Source: Euphorbia lathyris (Eukaryota; Streptophyta; Magnoliopsida; Malpighiales; Euphorbiaceae). Taken from it: 64,000 bases of DNA. The DNA lies in contig NC_088915.1 of NCBI RefSeq assembly GCF_963576675.1, positions 89,413,501-89,477,500 of the forward strand. Reading direction: 5' to 3'. A program made the translations under genes and the position numbers. Below, in pieces: positions 54,025 through 64,000 of this stretch (position 1 is the stretch's first letter; each line of letters starts with the position of its first letter). The notes beneath the pieces were generated by a model. It saw only the letters and a program-made list of their open reading frames with translations. It made no database searches and was not told the origin of the DNA.

Positions 54025-55345
54025 TGTTGGTCCCTTATAACGTGACAAGTTAGTTCCAAGGGGGGGATATGAACTATTTAAAAATTCGTCCGTAGAGGCT
54101 GACTTCTTTTCTTAAGAAAAGGTTTACACAGCGTCACTAAGTAGATTCAAGACACAAGCTTAGTCAACTTGTGACTAAGTCTGCTTCTTTACTTGAGTCA
54201 GGAAATAGCACTTAGAGTCTATTCCTGAACTCAGCTTCTTAGTAAACTTAACTCAGCGTGAGTTCTTTACTTAGTCAGTTTTATAGCAAGCAATATATAT
54301 TAAAGGAGTTTAAGGGTTAGAGAGATGTTACTCAGCAGACTTATCCTGGTTCGGCCTCTCCGCCTACGTCCAATCCCCGGAACTCGTTCTGAGCTTTTTG
54401 AATTCTCTACTGAGCTTTTTAAAGGTAGAGCACGAAACCTTTTACAGATAGAAGCTGAGTATAACAAGAGTACCTTCCTCTATACCTCTACTCACTCCTA
54501 TATCTACGCTGAGTACTATAACCGAGTACTCAGCCTCTCATTTCTATTCTTCTAGAAATGATAAAGTGTTTGTCCTAAACAACGATTGCTAAGACACTTT
54601 AGATGATTGAAAATCACTCTAGACTTTTACACAAAGATTAAGAATTGGTGTAAGGTATTTGCTTTGCTTTTCTCACAGAAACTTCAAGTACGAATTTGGT
54701 CAGCGTTTCGACTGATTGAAGATCTGCATAGATTGAAGCAAATGGATGGCCTTTATATAGTGACACTAGAGACACCTGGTTATTTCGAATTTCGAAATAA
54801 CCGTTGGAGGGAAATGGCTTCCTGTCGTTGTCACTCTGGGCGTGCTTAGCGTCGTTGGCCAATAGGATTCTTGCATCTTCTGTCTTCATCAGTCTTCGGC
54901 AGAATGTTTCGACATTTAAGGAAAAGTCCACGAGACAGCTTCCTGCTCTTTCTGAACTTTTCCCAAAGTAGAAATACTTTGTCTAGAAGTTGAACATTGT
55001 CTGCCGCTGTCCAGACTGCATTGTCATCCAACTCAGCAGCTTCCACTTGAAGCTTTTGCCTCGAAGGCTTCTCGATCCTTCTCTTGCTGAGTCGTCGTTT
55101 TACTTGATACGGCTTCGTTTTGAACTCTTGAGCCGAATGGTCTTGATGTGTTGATTTGGGCTTGACTTCCACTTTATGGGCCTTTGGGCTTTTTAATCTT
55201 AATGTCTTATAAACAATTAAACTCAACATTGAACAAACACATTAGTGTAATAAATCAAAACATTTAAATTTAATGTGTTAGAATATTTTTATCATCACTT
55301 AAATAATTTTGTCAAATCAAAATCTTGTGGAAAGGTGTTTCAACA
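54025..55345 (-). repeat. Element A 5' LTR, shared with a lost second unit
   Basis: 1,321 bp, TGTTGG...CAACA, with a TATA-like TATATAAAG at 54759-54751. On its left is a primer-binding site, as for a 5' LTR; on its right is 208 bp of polypurine-tract-side sequence, as for a 3' LTR. It therefore belonged to two units at once. Confidence 0.9.
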
Positions 55346-55553
55346 AACTTCCTCATTTTGATGTTGGCAAAAATATTCAGTTGAAGAACTCAGTGTTGAG
55401 CTCCCCCATGATAGTTGACCTAATTTTGTCAAATAACTCCCTCGTAAGGGTTGAGCTGCTGACTTAGTTTTACTCTAAACATTTTAAGGTTTAATCGAGT
55501 AAGTCTAAGGTCAGTTTTCAGAAATAGGTCAGCCCATGGAACATATTCTATTT
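55346..55553 (-). mobile_element. Orphan 3'-internal fragment next to the A 5' LTR
   Basis: It matches 31892-32099 base for base except one C/T difference, then similarity stops abruptly. It begins with the polypurine tract. This is the remainder of a second element unit that shared the LTR. Confidence 0.9.
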
Positions 55554-55754
55554 TGTATAAGAAATTGGGTACTTAAATGAATATAAAATGTTTTTTATTA
55601 ATTTGTTTGTTAAATGTAACAAAAAAAAAAGTCATTTTTAAGTAATATTCTTTTATACAATTGACTTTATATTTTATTTCTTACTTGTACTTATTTATTA
55701 GGGCCCCAATTACTAACTCGCTATTGGGCCTCTAAAACCTCAGAATCGGCCCTG
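55554..55754 (+). mobile_element. hAT-like element, right half
   Basis: It ends CCTCAGAATCGGCCCTG, inverted to the left end at 30088, and is followed by the 8-mer gcgatgac. It is AT-rich with no coding sequence. The 5-bp duplication expected from element A is missing at its left edge, consistent with a deletion there. Confidence 0.8.
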
Positions 55755-55804
55755 GCGATGACATGTGAGTAAAGATGCAACCCTGCGGTACGCACAAAGC
55801 GTGT
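55755..55804 (+). repeat. Repeat R, copy 1, right part
   Basis: 'cgatgacatgtgagtaa.gatgca' continues the R sequence as in copy 2 at 61147-61195, then similarity fades. Confidence 0.75.
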
Positions 55805-56278
55805 TGGATGAAATATTTGAATTTTCTTTTTATTAAACTTCACAATATAATTTTTTTAATATTTTCTAGTATATTCATTTGTTTATGATTTATTGTTAGT
55901 AAGTGATAAAATCACGAATATGATATGGCATGTAAATATTGTTCGTTTTGGCCCAAATCCTACACGTTGGACGTCACGGATTTAAAACGCGTCTTCACGT
56001 ATTGGATTCTCATCTTACTAATAAGTCTCGATCACTCTCTCTCCATTTTCGACGTGGGATTCAGTCCATTCCTACCTCCATCGTCATTCTTTAGGATCAC
56101 TATTTGCTCAGGTCTTCTACCCTGATGTCACTCATTTAGGACAGAATCGTTATAGGTAGGGGTCAAAATTTGACTATCAACGTTAAAAGTATTCTATATA
56201 TAACAATTTATATATAAAAAAATCTTAATGAGTAAAAAAAATGAAAGATCAGGATCAGCGGCAGGTGCTTTTTACCAT
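55805..56278. other. AT-rich intergenic DNA, no gene
   Basis: A short 'gggtcaaaatttgactatcaacgtt' word at about 56160-56185 resembles the arms of the AAGGTGYAAAAATA family. Nothing else is recognised. Confidence 0.45.
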
Positions 56279-56790
56279 GGCTTAATACATTATTTGTCTC
56301 GAACTTGTCTAAAAATATTGATTGACACTCTAAACTTTCAAATTATTCCAATAGCCCTTTCAACTTGCATAAAATACTCAATTAACCATTTGAATTCACG
56401 TAAAATATAATTAATTGATCACTCGATCGCAAAAAAACTAAGTTAAATACGGAAGATGTATTCAATACATCTTATAATGTTATTAAATAATTCAAAAATA
56501 GATTAAAAATAAAGTTATTACTTGCTCAACTATAAAATTTGTCTTCTCTAATATTAGAACCGCATACCCCGATCTTGATCATTTTATTTTTTTAAGACGC
56601 GTGCAATAATTCTTCCGCATTTAACCTACTGTTTTTTTACAACCGAGTAATCAATTGATTGTATTTTGTATAAGTTCAGAGGGTTAACTGAGTATTTTAG
56701 ACCAATTGAAGGGACAATCCGAACACTCTAAAAGTTTAGGGACCAATCAAACTTTTTAAATAAGTTAAGAAGGCAAATGATATATTAAGC
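56279..56790. mobile_element. Mutator-like foldback MITE, 'GGCTTAATA' ends
   Basis: The left end ggcttaatacattatttg is inverted at the right (caaatgatatattaagc), and arms pair over most of their 250 bp. It is flanked by a perfect 10-bp duplication, tttttaccat (56269-56278 and 56791-56800). Confidence 0.85.
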
Positions 56791-56800
56791 TTTTTACCAT

Positions 56801-58084
56801 AACTCATTAAGAAAAAATAACACAGAAATTCATATTTTAAAAATTATTTACAAGTATGTCTAGTTATAATTTTGGATTATGTCAAACTAGTAAAATCAGT
56901 ACTTTTAATATATTTTAAGGATTAGAATTTATAAATTAGAAGTTTAAAATATTTTTTTTAAGGTTTATGATTTATGAATTAGAATCTAGAATTTTTAAAC
57001 TATTGTGTAAAATCATAATATGTAGAGAATAATCACATATTAAGAATTAAGTTTTGTGATATGATCCAATTCATTAACCATGTATAAAAAATGGGCTGAG
57101 ATATCAAATCGGGTTGGTTACATACAACTCATAATTACTCTAAATAAATAGATATATCTCATGTTAAAGAAATTATTGCTTATTATATCAAATACTAAGA
57201 AATTTATATTGAAAATATCAAGTATCATCCCCACATTCCTAATAAACAAAACCGTTACTTAAAAATAGGGGTTTTTTTTTTTTGTTTCAACAGCTTAACA
57301 AAATCACATTGATTCTCTTTTTTTAGTACAAATCACATTGATTCTCTAAAAAAACAAATTCACATCACATTGATGCTATTTTCTATCTTTTAATGATATT
57401 AATTTTCTACGGATAAAGTAATTTCGACCATGAAGTTATTTGAATCTCTTGAAAATTAAAAAAAAAAAAGTGAAATATTATGATCCCTAAGTATCTTCGG
57501 TTCTACCTTTTCTGAAATTCAGTTTTCATGAAAAGTCATATTAAACAAAACATATGAAAGTTGGTGTTTCTCTTATATGTTTTTGACACATTCTTTGCCA
57601 TTAACACGGAAAATGTGAAAAAAAAACACCCAAAAAAGAAAAGATACTGTGAATAGTGATTATACAAATTGAAAGGGAAACTTGTCGACAGAGAAGATAA
57701 AAAAACGAATTTCAAAATAAAAAGTAAGAAATGAAAGGACTAAAAAAACAGATTATGGGTGTAGAATAAAAATAAATTTGCAGAAGAAAGAGGATATATA
57801 GAAACAAACAAGAAAAAGATAAGGGGAGTAAAGTAAGCAGTAAAAGAATGCAAAAATGGCAGAACCCAGGAAAAGAAAAAAAGTTGTAAGAATGGAAACG
57901 TGAATTTGGGGAAGATTAATTATCTAGTATTAAACTACTTTTTAGTAATATATAATTTAAATATATATTTTAACTGTCCAGTTTTGACAAAAGTGTAATA
58001 AAGTTTGAGTTTTTTGATAATATAATTAGAAAAACTATTTTATTGATAAAACACATAAAAACATATGCAGTAAGTGTAAAATTA
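56801..58084. other. AT-rich intergenic DNA, no gene
   Basis: It has poly-A and poly-T runs and no ORF or RNA gene that I can support. Confidence 0.5.
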
Positions 58085-58124
58085 AATTGACATGTGAGTT
58101 TTCGTGTAATTTCCTCTATCAAAT

Positions 58125-58203
58125 AAAGCCCAAGTTTAATGGGCTGAGATATTCCAACAAAGCCCAAATTTAACAAAGCTGCGATTAAAAAATCTATATA
58201 AAG
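58125..58203 (+). promoter_or_regulatory. Promoter-like cluster: three TGGGCT/AGCCCA site II words and a TATA box
   Basis: AAAGCCCA (58125), TGGGCT (58140) and AAAGCCCA (58159) are followed by CTATATAAAG (58194-58203). In plants, site II (TGGGCY) clusters close to a TATA box are common in promoters of translation-related and snoRNA genes. A start near 58230 would give a transcript beginning in the more G+C-balanced stretch 58221-58450. No product is recognised downstream. Confidence 0.45.
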
Positions 58204-58590
58204 CAACCATTAGGGTGGAAAAAGAGGGTAGCATCTCATTTTCTAGGTTAAGAGTCCTCTGCCGCCGCATATGGTGGATCAGATTTCTTTTCCAGCAAAG
58301 ATCATATTTATTATTTTGATTTAGTAGCTATATGTACCAAGAGAAGGCATTAAACTCAGTTGCCTTCATCTTGTTGTCAAAGTGGCTGTAGCTATATCTA
58401 TTCCGAGACGTTTACTGGCCGGTTGTTGTTCAGATCTATTTTAGATCTGCGGTCGACATATCTGCTTACCGAGCTTCTTATATTTTTTTCTGGTTTTGTT
58501 GTTTATGACGATGAGAAGGGCTTGAAGAAGATGAAATGGAATAGAGATTTAATTAGCTATTTCATAAGATCATTTCTCTTAAATTAAGTT
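58204..58590 (+). other. Possible transcribed region of unknown nature
   Basis: It follows the promoter-like cluster and is less AT-rich than its surroundings. It has a first ATG at about 58271 with only 17 codons before a stop, and a 75-codon frame at 58360-58587 that resembles nothing I know. It could be the 5' end of a truncated gene or a non-coding RNA. Confidence 0.25.
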
Positions 58591-59970
58591 TTTGACAGTC
58601 ATCTTCCAGGCATTCTACTCATGTTTTCAGGTAGTATGCGTCTAATCGGTGACTACAAGTTATTGCTGTTTTTCAATTATTTAAAAATTCTTTATTCCAG
58701 TTCATTCTCTTGATACAGTGGAAACCTATTTTGATTCAGTAATTTGTTTCTTTGAATCATTCGATTAAGTTTTGATCATCATTGGAGATATTTTGTTCGT
58801 GAATTAAGTTTTCTGATTTACTTTTGATCATCATTGGAGATTTTTTTTTAGTGTGAGGTTTCAGATTTAGATTTGATCATGATGTTAGATGATCAAGCCG
58901 GAAATTTTTATGAATTTTGGTTTTAGATTTAGTTTTGAGATTTTTCAGAATTCAAAATCAAATTATATTCGGAACATATGTATACATATGACGGTTTAGA
59001 TTTGGTGTTTTTAGTAAAAAATAAATAAATTTGAAGTTTCAACGAATTTATGATCAATTTAGTCATGGAAGATTGAAGTTGGTCTACTAATTTGATATTT
59101 AGAATCAAATTTACATTTCCCATCAATTTTTGTTTCGATCTCTGTTTCCAACCCTGCTTTTTTGGGGATTTTTATTTTTTTTAGTTTAATATAAAGATAA
59201 ATAATAAGATTAAATTTGACTTCGAGCGAAGAAGATGGATACGTTGGGTGGATCCCCAAAACCCAAAGCGGATTGTGAATTCTGCCTAGCTTCTTTTAGT
59301 AAACTGTTTTTACAGCAATGAATCAAAAACATTAAAACTAATGATAAAATGAAACAATGAGCAAAAGCAGAACAGGGATTATAAAAGCTAAACAGAACTT
59401 TTTTTTTTTTTGTAATCTATGCTTTTACTAATTATTTTTGGATTGATCATGACTTATGAACAAATGGTTTAGATTTAATTTTAAGATTTTTCAAAATTAA
59501 AAATCAGATTAAATAGACAGGGTGGAAATTCTTCAAATTTTGTTGGGATCAGAACCGACAAAGACGATGTATCATAAACAGATATAGTTTTAGATTGTGT
59601 TCAGTTTGTACATGTTGTTTATACTTATAAACAAGGATTTTGAAGTATTGAACTATAAAATTATAGGAACATTAGTGAACGGTATGGAAAGAAGGGAAAT
59701 GTGGTGAAAAAACAGAAGGTGAAGTGAACTGGGGATCATGGTTGAAAATGTGATATCGAATGAACGTTAGAAGATCTGGAATATGAAGCAATTAGGGAAA
59801 ACTCAATTACGACAACAACATTAAACACACAATATTATTTCCGCTCATGTTTCAATCGTCAACATCAAAGTGTTATTTTTTTTATCTACTTAATATATGT
59901 AGTTGAGGACTTGAGTTGTGTATACCACTAAAGTTAATGTTTGACACGATGCATTATTGGTTTGTCTGTT
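58591..59970. other. AT-rich intergenic DNA, no gene
   Basis: 'tttgatcatcattggaga' and 'gatttag' words recur at 58770-58890. No gene, RNA gene or element end is recognised. Confidence 0.5.
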
Positions 59971-60354
59971 CATTTTGTGTTTTTTCTCATGTTCCTATAA
60001 GTGTTACTTTATTTTATTACTTTAATTAATAAGCTAGTAATTAACAAATTATCATTATTGTTATTGTATATTATAAATATCTATAAATGACTTTTCAATT
60101 TTCCTTTGCTAATATTTTGACAATTCATCATAATACCTATAAAACTCTTATTGTTCATTGATAGAAATTAACAAAAAGAATTTTAAAGGTATTATGACGA
60201 GTTATCAAAATATTAGTAAAAGAAAATTGAAAAGTCATTTATAGATATTTAAAATATATAATAATAATAACAATAAGTTGTCAATTATTAGCTCATTAAT
60301 TAATGTAATAAAAGAAAGTATGACTTATAGGAAAATGAGAAAAAACACAAAGTG
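59971..60354. mobile_element. Near-perfect foldback MITE, 384 bp
   Basis: The left end cattttgtgttttttctcat and right end atgagaaaaaacacaaagtg are inverted. The arms pair almost completely to a centre near 60150-60165 ('aaaggtattatgacgag' versus 'catcataataccta'). The flanks gttc and aaag do not show a clear duplication. Confidence 0.75.
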
Positions 60355-60394
60355 AAAGGAAATTCAAAAGCACAAATACTCATTTCATTTCTCT

Positions 60395-61195
60395 AACTTG
60401 ATATTTAGAGTGTACACGAGGGAATGCTCCCAGCACAGGTCAAGCTCATCTGAAAAGATATTCTCGATACTACATCATTTAGTGCGGTAAGCGTGAAATG
60501 AAATGCTACTTTCCTTATAGAAAAACAGACTGAAAAGGTAGGAAATCCTCCCTAAAGACCTAATCGCACCAAAGAGGGTTATAGGCATACCGAACAAGCA
60601 AAAGATAAAGAGAAAGAAAGGACGATGATAAATAGAAATCTCGAGAATACCGTATTCATCCAGGATGAAATAGAGATAGAAGACATTGACCCCACCACAA
60701 TATTAACGGAAACCCTTCGGAACTTCCAACCCAGCTATGCTCAATACGTAGAGACTCAGAGGTAGATGGTTAAGACCTAAAAAATGATATAAGAGGATAA
60801 TTGATATAAGAACCCGTCCAAATGAGAACGAATGGACTCTCAACAGGGGGCCAGCCTACAAACAACCCTACTGCCACGAGCGCTCCTTAGGCGTTGGACA
60901 CCCCATGAAAAATAACGGTCGAAGAAAACGACATGTGAAAAATAAATTTTATTTTAAGGACTAACATTTATGCATTGATCTTTGGATTAGTGTGTATTAT
61001 GGTAAGATTTTGATGGTGGTTCATTAATATTACTTGTGCATTCAATTGGAGTGTTTTTTAGCTTTAGATCTTAATTTCATATTGGATAAAGTAAAAGTAA
61101 CTAACAAAAAAGTTCAACCTGGAATACTCCCCAGTTGAACAATGAACGATGACATGTGAGTAAGGATGCACCCGTGCGGCAAGCACAAAGCATGT
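60395..61195 (+). repeat. Repeat R, copy 2 (empty-site copy)
   Basis: Same orientation and order as 28730-30087 plus 55755-55804. It lacks the MITE (empty site near 61015-61025) and the hAT-like insertion (acgatgac at 61146-61153 reads straight through). The copies have diverged by substitutions and small gaps. Confidence 0.85.
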
Positions 61196-61390
61196 TTATG
61201 CTTACCTCAAATAGTAGTCTAGGGTTATCTCGGTTCACCGATTTAATGTCGATTCACTGGTTGATTCCAATTTTTAACAGATTAATAACATTAACCAAAA
61301 ACATATACAATCAAGTAATAACATGGATTGAACCAGTTGAACTGACCGTCCGATCCGTTTTTTAAAACATTGTTGTATATTAGATATGGT

Positions 61391-61909
61391 GGGTTAAATG
61401 CACCATTGGTCACTGAACTTTCATAGTTGTATCAAAATGGTTACTCAATTTCAATTTGTCTCAATAAAATCACTTAACTTTGAGTTTTGTCTCAATTAGG
61501 CCACTCCGTCCGATTTCAGTGGTTAAAAGGCATCAAAATAATGACATTAGCGACATGTTAACATCAGTCAACTAAGATCTCTGACCGAAATGAAACGTGA
61601 TAGCCATATGTCGGTTACTTTTTGTGAAAAAAAAAACTAAATTTTATCTTTTTCCATAAAGATAACCGACACGTGGTAGTCAGGTGGCGCATACATGCAT
61701 GTTATGTATCGTTTTGGTCAGAAATCTGAGTTTACTCATACTCATATGTCACCTAATCATTATTCTAATACTTTTTAATCACTGAAATCGCCAGAGTGGC
61801 CTAATTGAGACAAAACTCAAAGTTGAGTGAGTGTATTGAGACAAATTGAAGTTGAGTGACCATTTTGAGACAACCATATAAGTTCAGTGACCAATGGTGC
61901 ATTTAACCC
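61391..61909. mobile_element. Mutator-like MITE 'GGGTTAAATG', copy 3
   Basis: Ends GGGTTAAATGCACCATTGG and CCAATGGTGCATTTAACCC are perfect inverted repeats, flanked by a perfect 10-bp duplication, tagatatggt (61381-61390 and 61910-61919). It is the best-preserved copy of the family inserted at 5795-6573 and 6771-7267. Confidence 0.95.
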
Positions 61910-62212
61910 TAGATATGGTTGACTAAAAATCGTGCTATTTTTTAGAGATAAGGTGCAAAAATATCTCTAATGTTGATAACTATGATCAATTTTCCCCTAA
62001 CATCTAAAATGATGTAATTTTACACCTAACATTGGCACTCAAGAGTAATTTTACCCTTAACGTTGGCAAATTGGACCAATTTGAGAAATAATTCATCAAA
62101 CTGTATTCTCAGTCACAGATTTTATCATCTACGCTATATTTGCGTCATTTTATTACTCATTAATAACATAGCACAAACATATTAATAGACGTGAAAAAAT
62201 AAAATAAAAAAT

Positions 62213-62832
62213 GGTTAATTACAAAAAGGTACCCTATGGTTTGTCCAATTTGCGATGTTATACATATGATATTGTTTTTTTTCAAACACAACCTCGTGTT
62301 TGTCACCATTAACAAAATGAAGGTAACGGCCAAATTTCTGCTAGAATGCTGACGTGACATAGAGACATTATGGGAAAAACGATTTTTTTATTTTTCTTTC
62401 TCTCTCATTCTCCTTCCATTGTTCTTCTTCCATGGTTCTCTTCCTCATTTCTTTTCTTTTTCTTCTTTTTCTTCTTATTCTTCTTCTATTTTTTTAAATT
62501 CTTGGGAATTTCCAGAATTCTGGAAATTTTCAGGAATTTCAGAACGTCTGGAAATTCACAGGAATTTCAGAACGTCTGGAATTTCCGGACGTTCATCACG
62601 TCTTGAATTTCCAGATGTGAACTTCACGTCTGGAAATTCCAGACGTGATGAACGTCTAGATTTTCTAGAATTCCGGAAGAGAAAGAAGAAGAAGAAAAAA
62701 AAGTAAAAAAAATCTTTCCCAAATTGTCCCTATGCTTTAATAGAAATTTGGCCATGAGGTTGTATTTGAAAAAAAATACCACAAGTACCACATCACAAAT
62801 CGGCCAAACTATATTGTACTTTTTTGTAAAAA
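62213..62832. mobile_element. Foldback MITE with 'TTAATTACAAAAAGGTAC' end and 'ACGTCTGG' core
   Basis: The left arm (ctatggtttgtccaatttgc) is inverted at about 62795-62820. The centre (62490-62690) is a run of palindromic 'gaacgtctggaattt' and 'cagacgtgatgaacgtct' words, the same core as in the element at 12194-12765, although the outer ends differ. Confidence 0.75.
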
Positions 62833-63112
62833 AATTATATTGTATTTTATACTAGTTGGATAGAAAAATTTGAACATTTCATCAAATTTAAAAATTTTAA
62901 TCTCCAATTCTATCACTAAATCACAAAAAATGTGAATTTTTGTTAGAAATAACAGCTATATAACTAGAAGTAAATTACACCAATGGTACCTGAATTTACT
63001 CTAGTTTACATTTTGGTAGATTATATTTCTCCAAAAAATATATCTGAAGTAACGATGACTGGATAATTTAGTATATTTTACCGGTGAATGACCGGTCAAT
63101 GCGAATGTGACT

Positions 63113-63331
63113 AGTAAATTACACTGATAGTACCTGAACTTTATCCTAATTCACGTTTTAGTACTTAAATTTTATTTTATCCAAAAATACACTTCAAGTA
63201 AGGATCACTCAATATTTTAGTACATTTGACCAATCAGTGATCGGTCAACACGAGTTTGACCATTTTAAATTAAAAATTGAGATCCATCAAACACTTAACT
63301 AATATAAAATTACAATACTACCATTTATATA

Positions 63332-63369
<38 letters not shown>

Positions 63370-63538
63370 GTAAGTTTATATTAATTGAGTGTATGGTTAG
63401 TCTCAATGTTCAGTTCAAAATGGTCAAACTCACGTTACCCGGTCACCAACCGATCAAATGAACTAAATTTTAAAATAAAATTCAGATACCAAAATGTAAA
63501 TTATGGTAAAGTTCATGTACCATTGATGTAATTAACTC
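63113..63538. mobile_element. Innermost foldback MITE, related to its host element
   Basis: Left agtaaattacactgatagtacc and right gtaccattgatgtaattaac are inverted. Inner arms include 'ttgaccaatcagtgatcggtc' and its inverse. It interrupts the left arm of the 62968-63694 element just after 'gaatgtgac', so it inserted later. Confidence 0.75.
63331..63369. repeat. Microsatellite (TC)n(TA)n
   Basis: A run of TC dinucleotides followed by TA dinucleotides lies at the centre of the innermost foldback element. Confidence 0.9.
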
Positions 63539-64000
63539 ATGAAACTCGCGTTGACCGGTCATTAACCGGTAAAATATACTAAATTGTCCGGTTATCGTTA
63601 CTTCAGATATATTTTTAGGACAAAATGTAATCTAGGTACCAAAGTGTGAACTAGGGTATAGTTCAGATATCCATATCATTGGTGTAATTTACCCATGTAA
63701 CTAGTGTAGAATAAGTAGCAAAACATATGTATTTTATAATGATATCAGAAATTGACACAATTTACCAACGTTAGGGGTAAATTTGTTTTTGGTAATCAAT
63801 ATTAGGGATAAAATTGCATAACTTTAGACGTTAGGGTAAAATTGTTTTTGACTATCAACGTCGGAAGTATTTTTACACCTTATCTCTAAAATGATTGGAT
63901 TTGAAATTTTAAGTTTATATTTATTGAGTTACGTTAAGTTAGTTAGCCAAATTTTAGCCTAATGTATTTTTATTTTTTATATTCATAATTTAGTTTTATT

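Larger units (their letters stand above)
30572..55553 (-). mobile_element. Element A: degenerate Sirevirus-like Ty1/copia retrotransposon, hosting B and C
   Basis: It reads leftwards: 5' LTR 54025-55345, primer-binding site, gag, pol (PR-IN-RT-RNase H order), an extra ORF after pol, and 3' LTR 30572-31891. It contains two later insertions, B (39979-51463) and C (33469-35141). Both A LTRs start TGTTGGTCCC and end CAACA, and differ by roughly 2% by eye. The right LTR is followed by 208 bp of 3'-internal sequence (55346-55553), so A is part of a shared-LTR tandem whose other unit is lost. No 5-bp target duplication is found. Stops in gag and pol make it inactive. Confidence 0.9.
62968..63694. 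mobile_element. Foldback MITE, 'GTAAATTACACCAATG' ends, with a nested relative
   Basis: Left aagtaaattacaccaatgg and right cattggtgtaatttaccc are inverted, flanked by atataactag / atgtaactag (9 of 10). Inner arms carry 'accggt.aatgaccggtcaa'. A second element sits inside at about 63113-63538. Confidence 0.85.
61940..63891. mobile_element. Outer foldback element, 'TTTTAGAGATAAGGTG' ends, containing nested MITEs
   Basis: The left end ttttagagataaggtgcaaa is inverted at the right (ttttacaccttatctctaaaa). Inner arms with 'cctaacatctaaaatgatg' and 'ataactttagacgttaggg' also pair. About 1.3 kb of its 1.95 kb is two independent MITEs (62213-62832, 62968-63694). No clean duplication was found. Confidence 0.7.

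Noticed and set aside
55346..55553. Treating these 208 bp as part of a longer LTR for element A
   Set aside because: Element B's LTR ends at CAACA beside a perfect target duplication, and the 208 bp begin with the polypurine tract, so they are internal sequence.
1..64000. CRISPR arrays, bacterial operons, or a novel defence or biosynthetic cluster
   Set aside because: The window is plant nuclear DNA with spliced genes and transposons; tandem repeats found here lack spacer structure and nearby effector genes.

Overview
The window is eukaryotic, plant nuclear DNA. Three protein-coding genes have GT-AG introns and read as plant proteins, the DNA between them is AT-rich, and most of the rest is transposable elements (Ty1/copia, Ty3/gypsy-type LTR, hAT-like, Mutator-like, Tourist, Stowaway and Au-type SINE). 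The three proteins fit a flowering plant, probably a eudicot. I cannot name the species. No virus, bacterial operon, CRISPR array or rRNA is visible.

Region 1 (1-26 kb) is the genic part. A six-exon SOBER1/acyl-protein-thioesterase-like gene lies on the minus strand (11416 to 5622). Its first exon is duplicated in tandem (second copy 10592-10316), and two of its introns are filled by insertions of one foldback element family. A five-exon mitochondrial pyruvate carrier gene follows on the plus strand (13802-18618); its introns hold a ~355-bp tandem array, a ~410-bp duplication, a Stowaway and a Tourist-like element. A three-exon gene for a plant protein of unknown function (225 aa, with a C-terminal EAR-like LxLxL motif) is on the minus strand (25669-19173), convergent with the carrier gene.

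Region 2 (26-30 kb) is intergenic. It holds a 1.7-kb Mutator-like element with very long inverted arms and the left part of a low-copy repeat, 'R'.

Region 3 (30.1-55.8 kb) is a Russian-doll stack of insertions. Repeat R is split by a short hAT-like element (8-bp target duplication; an empty site survives in a second R copy at 61.15 kb). That element is split by Ty1/copia element A (minus strand, Sirevirus-like, with an extra ORF after pol). A is split twice: by element B of the same family (39979-51463, perfect 5-bp duplication) and by a solo LTR, C, of an unrelated gypsy-type element (33469-35141, perfect 5-bp duplication). A and B both carry stops or frameshifts and look non-autonomous now. 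A also shows a shared-LTR tandem scar at its right end.

Region 4 (55.8-64 kb) has no gene I can support. It holds further foldback elements, several with 10-bp duplications and one nested group, the second copy of R, and one promoter-like stretch near 58.1-58.2 kb with no recognisable product.

The genes do not form a pathway. The main biology is how element insertion has reshaped introns and built the nested stack. I found no convincing new multi-gene system; the most unusual items are the duplicated first exon, the insertion whose target duplication copies a splice donor, the shared-LTR tandem, and the post-pol ORF of the copia family.
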